DNA of 64,000 bases from Nematostella vectensis (Eukaryota; Cnidaria; Anthozoa; Actiniaria; Edwardsiidae), in NCBI RefSeq assembly GCF_932526225.1, contig NC_064039.1, positions 3,423,001 to 3,487,000 on the forward strand, in the 5' to 3' direction. Every line of letters starts with the position of its first letter. The stretch's first letter is position 1. Below the pieces are notes generated by a model, which made no database searches, had not been told where the DNA came from, and was given only the letters and a program-made list of their open reading frames with translations. Below are positions 57,240-64,000 of the stretch, piece after piece. The translations under genes and the position numbers were made by a program.

Positions 57240-60171
57240 CAGGTTTTACGCATGAACAGATGCAGAATTGAAATGAAAAAAAGTGAAAAACACAAGGTGC
57301 ACATGTGATGGAAAACAGGTATAACGAATTGAAACACTAAACATGCTACCAAAGTGAATCATTACAACATTAGCTGTTACGCAGGGGTGACCTTTGGGAG
57401 TAGCTGCAAAGCATGCTGGATTTTGGAGCATGATATACAAGTTGATCAGTAATCAAATTGGAAAAAGTGTGTGCCCTAAAACAATAATCAAAAACAATTC
57501 CTAAGTTTCAATGAATATAGCTCCCAAACAAAAGAGGTCAAAATGATCCTAAACTAACGGTGTGGAATCATGTAAATACAGCATCCATAAACTTCTCTTC
57601 TAAGTGATTTATATTAATATTTGATTAGATGTCACCAACATGCCTGAGGAAACACAAAGTTGAAACAGACTAGGTCGAGACGGATCTCCATTTGGAAGAA
57701 ACTTTAACTCCTTCTATTCCTTTGTTATTTAAGTGAGGCAAACGTTTATAGTGGCTACTTTTACATTGGCTGCAAACCTACCATTAAAAGAATAAGAAAT
57801 CACTTTGAAAAACTCGGTCTTAGGTATGAAAATGATTAATCAGCACATTCTTATTCAACAGGTGTTTTGTAGTAAAACAGCCTTTCAATGCAGCTCTCCT
57901 AAAATCCTGGCAATGACACAGCACTATAAATAGATTGCAAAACGGAAGGAACTCAATCTTCCCAACAATTCTTAGTCTCTTAAAAGATCTGGATGTAAAC
58001 ACTGTGTTTTAGGATCACATGCCATCCAATAACTTCCATCTTAAACATCTCATCTTACGGATTCTTGGCATTGCCATTTCAGACATTTCATGGAAATGAC
58101 GAATAGAAATTTTGAGCTGATATCAATACATGGTTTATCCTTGCAGTTCCCAATCCAACTGTATTTCGTTAAGTTATGAGCACAAATAGCAAGAGACCAG
58201 ATTTATAAATTATAATTTTCTCATGGGGAAAGATGTAAGGAAGATATCCAAATTTAGGATTTGTTTAAAAAAAAACGAAACTAACAATCCAGGTCCTAGT
58301 GTGTTTACGCGGAAAAGTGTTGTAAAGAATACAATAATCTAGCAAAAATAATAACTGACCACAAATGCAATTTCATTAGTTTTGAATGCATACTTATGAT
58401 GTACATTTCGACCCGAATCTGCACACCTTTTTAAACGAAAGGGAAAAGCCGCGACATTAAATACTTACGTACGTTGTCGATGTAGAAGGGGGTTAAGGAG
58501 AACCATGAAATATTTTTCCCAAAATGATATACTACCTAAGCCTATAAGTTAACTTTAAGAGCAAATCGCAATTTTTGAGAGAATATAAGTTTCATAGACG
58601 AAAATTCTAACTCTTTGTTCGTTTAGGTTTGCGTGAAATAAATCCAACCATACATCTTTCCCGAAGTGCTTTGGTTACATCTTAATATCAACCCAGGCTT
58701 GAACAATCGCTACTAAAAGAATGATACTAAAAGATGCCATCTAGAAACCTAAAATTACAACGGATATTACTTAGCTGTGTTCGTAGGACGTCGTTCGACC
58801 CGAATGCTTCTTCGTTTGATAAAAGTTATAACGATCCCCCCCCGCAAAAAAAAATGCTTGCAAACTTATTATTAAAAAATCGGTGCTCACCTTTCTCAGA
58901 GCAAATCCCCTGAGTTATCCCGAAAGTAAAGCGATAAATCAGCAACGCTTATTAAACCAAAAATTCTTGTAAATGGCGAACGTGCAAATGCTCTGAAGTT
59001 TTTACCAACGACACCGGGAGAGTGGAAAGACATCTAAATAGTTCGTGCCTACTGATTGGCTAATTGGCTCGTACCTGAAAACAATAGACTTTACTGTCGT
59101 AGTCTTTGATTGGTCAACATTTTCGCGGCATGTCCTCTAAGCGGTGACGTCATTTAGTTTGACTGCCGCCAACTTCCAACGAAAAAAGAAAAGATGAACA
59201 ACAGTCACGTATTTCACTTTTTACAAAAACATTTTTTAACGAAGAAGCGTTAGTTACATTCCATATTTACCCTTAGGTCAATGTTATTTTAAAAAAAGTG
59301 GTTTCACTGATTAGATTTTGTTATATTTTTCTCAGATAGGATTACGGCACGTGTATTCCCCTGTAAAAAAAACGACATCGCGTACTCATTCACGCAATGC
59401 GCGTGATCTCAAGGCGTGCCGCAACGTGCCGTTACGTGCCTGACCTTGGCTACCTGTTACAAGCACTATTATTATTCTAGTGAAATTCTGTTTCTCTGCA
59501 CCGCGTTGTTTGCTTGACACGTGGAATCACGTACCACTTGTTTTGACCGCATTTTAATACAATATAAACAAGTCGTATAAATCAATTGTTCGTATAAAAA
59601 AATATGGTTCACAAAAAGCTACCAAAACCTTGATAAAGTATAATTTATTTTTTCGAATTATTGATCGGGGATATTTTAGTGGTAACAGAGAAACAGGAAC
59701 TTACGTTGATCATATCTTTATTTTCACAATCATGAGAAATATCAGGAAGAGGTGGAGTAGAGATATCATACATAGTCTTAGCTAGAATTAGGGGGGGGGG
59801 GGGGGGGCTTAGACATTTCTTATGCCGCTTACACCATTATCTTCTCCAGTGTACAGGCCCGGCGTAGCCAGAATTTTGAGCAGAGGGTTTCGTTTCTTGT
59901 CCTAGCTTGCAGTGGTACTTGATTTTCCTTCAGGGGGCTGTGCAATAATTACCAGAAAATGGGGGGGGGGGGGGGGGGGGGGGTGTAAAATCTGAGGGGG
60001 CACTAAGTTAAAATGTTGCTAAGATAAGGGAGTCAAAATAAAATACTGTTATTAAAAACAACAACTATCGTTAGCTACTCTAATCGGATTTTTTTAGGAG
60101 CATTTCCGTCTCTAGAGATCATACTTGCAACATGCATCGGGTGTGGGGGTCTCAAACCTTAATATGGCGAC
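57240..60171. other. Upstream region of the BAX-like gene; poly-G tracts
   Basis: The donor gagaaag/gtgagc (58891, minus) and a second, cgtac/gtaagt (about 58468), may bound non-coding first exons of the BAX-like gene, placing its promoter near 59 kb. Poly-G runs lie at 59791-59808 and 59961-59983. No coding sequence recognised. Confidence 0.4.
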
Positions 60172-61360
60172 CTGTACAGGACCCGAAATGATCCCAGGAC
60201 CCGAAACGATCCCCAAAAGTTCCCCAACTGGTCCCGGGACCCGAAACGATCCCCAAGAGTCCCCGAAATGAACCCCAAGGAATTACAGTAATGGACAACT
60301 AAAGGAATGTGTAAGGATTGACTTTCAGTTTTAAAAACATATGAAACATTTAGCTTTGTTTGTGTTATTAAAAGGAAATTTACATTAACTAAAACTATAG
60401 TATTAAGATTTTAATATACTAATGCGGGGGAAATACAGTGGTTGAGTCAGAAATTAACAATTCCCGTGATAGTAATTTGAAGAACCCGGCGTGGATAAAT
60501 CATTTTTACATAACAAGCCATAAAAGAAAGTCTTTACAGATAGGACATCCTGCTTTTCATAGGAAGCGAAATGTTTTAAACTTATTTTTTAGCATGTTTG
60601 TTTTCGGTGAATGAAAGACCTATCATATCATGATATCATGCCGGGGTGTACGCACGACTACATGAGGAAATTCAAAACTCACATAATATTGCTTTTTACA
60701 AAAGCCACATCCTCTTAATATTTTGCATCGGTAGTAGAAGGGTTGTTCGAGTGTATTGCTCAGTGTGCTTTTGTCATTCCATCTTCTCGGCCAAACCGGC
60801 TGCCTAAAATGTGTCGGTAAATATTCGCTCGTGTGGACAAGGATTTCGTGGTGAAACACATGTTTGGTTGTCAAATGAATATTAATTTTTAGGGGTGTGA
60901 TGTTTACCGGAAATGAGACTGTCATTATAGTGTCAGAGTCATGTGTCGGAACCGCAAAATGTCAAGAGTGTGATGGAAGGTCAAAAGTTTGGTTGATCTG
61001 AGCAAAGCTGTGCTATGTTTATGCTGTATTCCTCTCAGTAGCAATTTAAAGTTGTGTATTTGTTCTGGACTCTGTTTATGGGTTTAACGCCGGGCAATGT
61101 AATAAATAGAAGTATTGTGTTGGAATTTAATATTTTTAAGTCACGTTGTTTAGAAAACGAGTCGCTGTTAACCCTTTATTATGCTTCAAAATTGCAAGTA
61201 TTTCTTCTGCTTTCCCTTTGTCCATTACCGCAATTCTTGGGGTTGATTTCGGGGACTCCTCGGTATCGGTTCGGGTCCGAGGATCAGTTGGGGTACTTTT
61301 GGGGATCATTTCGGGTCCTGGGATCGTTTCGGGTCCTGGGATCATTTCGGGTCCTGTACA
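60172..61360. mobile_element. Foldback element with about 130-bp repetitive termini
   Basis: The left arm 60172-60300 (ctgtacaggacccgaaatga, several gacccgaaacgatcccc units, then ccaaggaattacagtaatgg) is the inverse of the right arm 61218-61360, which ends atttcgggtcctgtaca. About 900 bp of non-coding DNA separates them. The 100-codon frame at 60623-60925 (minus) has no known domain. It has the structure of a non-autonomous foldback transposon. Confidence 0.75.
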
Positions 61361-62423
61361 CCCCCAACCAGAGGGTTTTTTTCACGCTGTATCGGAGCCT
61401 TTTGTAATAAGAAAGCTGACGCACTTTGTTTAAAAATCTGACGCACCCAAGGATGTTTATCGTAGCATTTGGCAAAAAATAGTTTTACAGACAGCTTCGT
61501 TATGTCTAGTTGCTACTATTGTTAGAGGGCGTTTAGTCTCTCTGGTACCAACAAAGGGGAAGGGTGGGGGGGGGGGGGAAGGAGGAAGGGTGTGGTTAGA
61601 CAAGTCATCACATGGTCGGTTCCTTTTGAATATCCATGATCCATATTCAATACGAATGCATGCAAATGAACCAAGTCGATTGCTTCATTTCCATGCATTT
61701 GCAGTAAATACGGCTAATGGATAATGCGACGCTTGAAGTTAGCCTCGGCGAACCAAGCAGCAAAGAAATACTCTGGGGACGAGATTGGCTTCGCGGCTAA
61801 AGTGGAGGCGCGGCTTCTACCGACCTCACTATATGGGAGTCTTAAAAAACTCCCCCCCCCCCCCCCCCCTCCCGATGCGCTTGCATGGAAGACTATCGAT
61901 GTCCACTATCAAAACTGGACCTCAATAAAATTGGTGTGATATTGTTTTATTGGAATAATAAAATAAACAGAGCATGGACTTCAAACAATCCATATCTGTG
62001 TACATCTGTTGTCAATGAGCTGCAAAATACGTATTGCTAGTTATTCCATAAGACTATTCATTAAAATAAAATAGAAAATAGTTTAAATTTTTGTGAATGT
62101 TTTGAATAGCCACTCAATCTCGATAAAGCCGTCTTATCCCCGCATAATTGCTTATTTATAGCTTTAGAGAAGATGCAAAAAGGCATCCCACGGGAGCTAT
62201 CTAAAAGAACAATCAAATGCCTTAATGCCGAACCGGCCAAACAACCAATCAGATAGCTTGTTTTGCTTCGGTTAATGCCCAACTTGGTAATGAATTCATA
62301 CGCGTCACTCCTTCACATCTATCCGTATAGCTAACAAGGCCTATAGTCCACTACAAGCGGTGGAATCCCTTCTCATATTCACCCCGAGCCCTTCTTTACA
62401 AGTACTTAGCTCCACGTGAAAAC
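61361..62423. other. Intergenic, opposed G and C runs
   Basis: A G run at 61567-61578 and a C run at 61852-61870. The frame at 61724-61939 runs through the C tract and has no domain. No gene supported. Confidence 0.4.
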
Positions 62424-62888
62424 ATGTCCGAAGGTAAAGTTGCTAGAGTTCGGGCGCGAGGGGGCAAGGTCGTGGGTAACTCGGCGATACTAGGAGTTAC
62501 AGTACACCCAACACTGACTATCTGGGCTAATTGAGCGTAATATGCATACGGGAGCAGACCACTTGGGCTGCGATAAGTTGTGATTTGTTCTTTTGACTTT
62601 CGCTGTGACCTCCGGTTAAAACAAACTGTTGTTAACTTCTGTAACTTTTAAATTTTAAGCTGTATCGTATCGCAAAAAGGTATAAGTGACCGAGGTGGAT
62701 TTTTAAATTACGTTTTTGTTTGAGATGTAAAGTAATTTGGTTGAAATTTGTTGTGGGACGTAGTTTCTAATAAATTATTTTCGCTTTTGTTTCATTGTTT
62801 TTGTTCAGATCTTAGCGAAGCTGCACGTCGAAGGAGGGAGAGAAGAGAGCAAATGAGGCGAGAACTAGAGGAGTCAAAAGCCGACGAG
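62424..62888 (+). CDS. 5' exons of an unrecognised gene (charged coiled-coil start)
   Basis: Exon 1 is ATG 62424-62433 with donor gaag/gtaaag. Exon 2 is 62809-62888, with acceptor tttttgttcag and donor gacgag/gtttgt. They join in phase to MSED followed by LSEAARRRRERREQMRRELE and a short acidic end, 30 residues in all. The charged heptad-like pattern suggests a coiled coil. The remaining exons must lie beyond the window. I do not recognise the family. Confidence 0.5.
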
Positions 62889-64000
62889 GTTTGTATGGGA
62901 AAACAAGCTCGATAATGTCAACTATGCATAGCAAGCGGAACCCCCTCGAATGCTTAGACTACAGTTGGGAACCCATCAAACTGCACACCAAAACGTCACT
63001 AAAATGGCTTCTGTTATATCAATTACAGCACACATAAAACCCGTCAAAAAGTCCCCCCGAATTTAAACGGAAGTAAAACTGGTTAAATTATCAAAGAGCA
63101 GTTGCAATTTCATGGGACAAGAACCACAAAATATCACAAAACGGATACTTGTTATCATTTTACAGCGACACCATAAATACTCTTCAATTCTAAAGCATAT
63201 CCAGAAATTGGCAATTTCTAAATTTAGTTGAAACTTCTCTTGTGGTACACGGCCCGGGATCTTCACAAAATTCCGATTGGCTATTTTAATGAACACGGGT
63301 ATGCGAGGAATATGCATAAGTAAAATAAAATATTTTGCCTAAAGTTTACTCAAGATCAATGTAAACAAAAGAATGCCTTCGGTTTAGAGTTGACTCCTGA
63401 GCGACTTAATCAGTCTTATTGTAACTCTTGGTCCAATATAAGTTACTTTTGTTTGGCAATTATTTACATATAGTATATTTTCTTTTTTGTGGGTTAGATT
63501 TTTCTGTAAGGTGCAAAGTATTAAACAAATGTTATTCAAATTAAATTCAATTTTCAACACGATTAATCTTTATTATAGTAATAAAATATTGTTCCCCTTT
63601 AGTGTTTTTTTTTTTGCCATATGGGATTATTTGTTAAGCCCATAATATCTGGCTTAGAATAAAAAAAGAAAATTAATATATAGTTACAACTTTTTGGTTC
63701 AATTGAGAGAAATTTAAAAGGCTAAAAAATCAAACCGTATTTGAAAAGGCTTTTTTACATTGTTTTTTTTTGTTATTACTTGTCAAGAGGGATATTCAAC
63801 CTCACTATACATACCCAGCCTACCCCCCAGAGCAGAAAGTTCAAATCGACAGTTCTTGGTGCAATGCTAAACTACAACTTAAAATTAGAATGATTCACAT
63901 TAAAAGTTCGTATGTGATATATATTTTAGCAGATGAAAACTAAATATTAAAACAACAGAAAAGCAAAGCAGATCTTATGATGCAATTTGTGATAAGATAA
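62889..64000. other. Intron of the preceding gene, or intergenic
   Basis: AT-rich with no recognisable exon. The frame at 63063-63317 (minus) has no domain. Confidence 0.4.

Noticed and set aside
61724-61939. 71-codon frame near 61.8 kb
   Set aside because: Passes through a long C run giving poly-Pro; no domain and no clear splice sites.

Overview
This is a eukaryotic, animal window, most likely from a cnidarian and probably an anthozoan (sea anemone or coral type). Genes have short exons with GT/AG introns. One gene encodes a cGAS-like nucleotidyltransferase without the vertebrate zinc-thumb signature, and another a BAX-like effector. There is an OTU- and endonuclease-bearing Helitron (Helentron) and a dense load of short inverted-repeat elements. 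The species is inferred, not proven. All exon joins were read by eye from splice sites and reading phase.

Layout. 1-3.8 kb: a tandem duplication carrying two copies of a small secreted cysteine-rich peptide gene, each preceded by the same 130-bp inverted-repeat element. 5.07-7.18 kb: a decayed LTR retrotransposon with 176-bp LTRs. 9.05-10.16 kb (minus): an intronless gene for a death-effector-domain protein with two membrane helices; a copy of its 3' end lies at 2.2 kb. 13.1-26.4 kb (minus): a PRDM-family gene with a PR/SET domain, an acidic linker and about 17-18 C2H2 fingers, all exons joining in phase. One of its introns holds a BEN-domain gene on the same strand, broken by an in-frame TGA. 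Other introns hold a His-tRNA-like gene and a short inverted-repeat element with a hammerhead ribozyme motif.

30-37 kb: minisatellites and a degraded Helentron, whose first reading frame has a signal-like N-terminus ending in a 2A ribosome-skipping motif. 37.2-39.3 kb: an RPA/OB-fold gene with a frameshift. 41.5-44.4 kb: a 69-residue basic protein whose N-terminus resembles the histone H3 tail, head-to-head with a complete four-exon cGAS-like gene (349 aa). 46.1-52.9 kb: MRPL28 (minus, two exons, 158 aa) head-to-head with RAD51AP1 (plus, seven exons, 337 aa). 54.9-56.3 kb (minus): a BAX-like gene (two coding exons, 210 aa) between inverted copies of one short element. 57-62 kb: non-coding, with a 1.2-kb foldback element. 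62.4 kb to the end: the 5' exons of an unrecognised gene.

The host genes are mostly unrelated housekeeping, DNA-repair, immune and cell-death genes, not an operon-like system. Three (DED protein, cGAS-like, BAX-like) belong to death or innate-immune families, but nothing in the sequence ties them together. The most unusual signals are the hammerhead motif inside an inverted-repeat element, the 2A motif on the Helentron OTU frame, the H3-tail look-alike peptide and the membrane-anchored DED protein.
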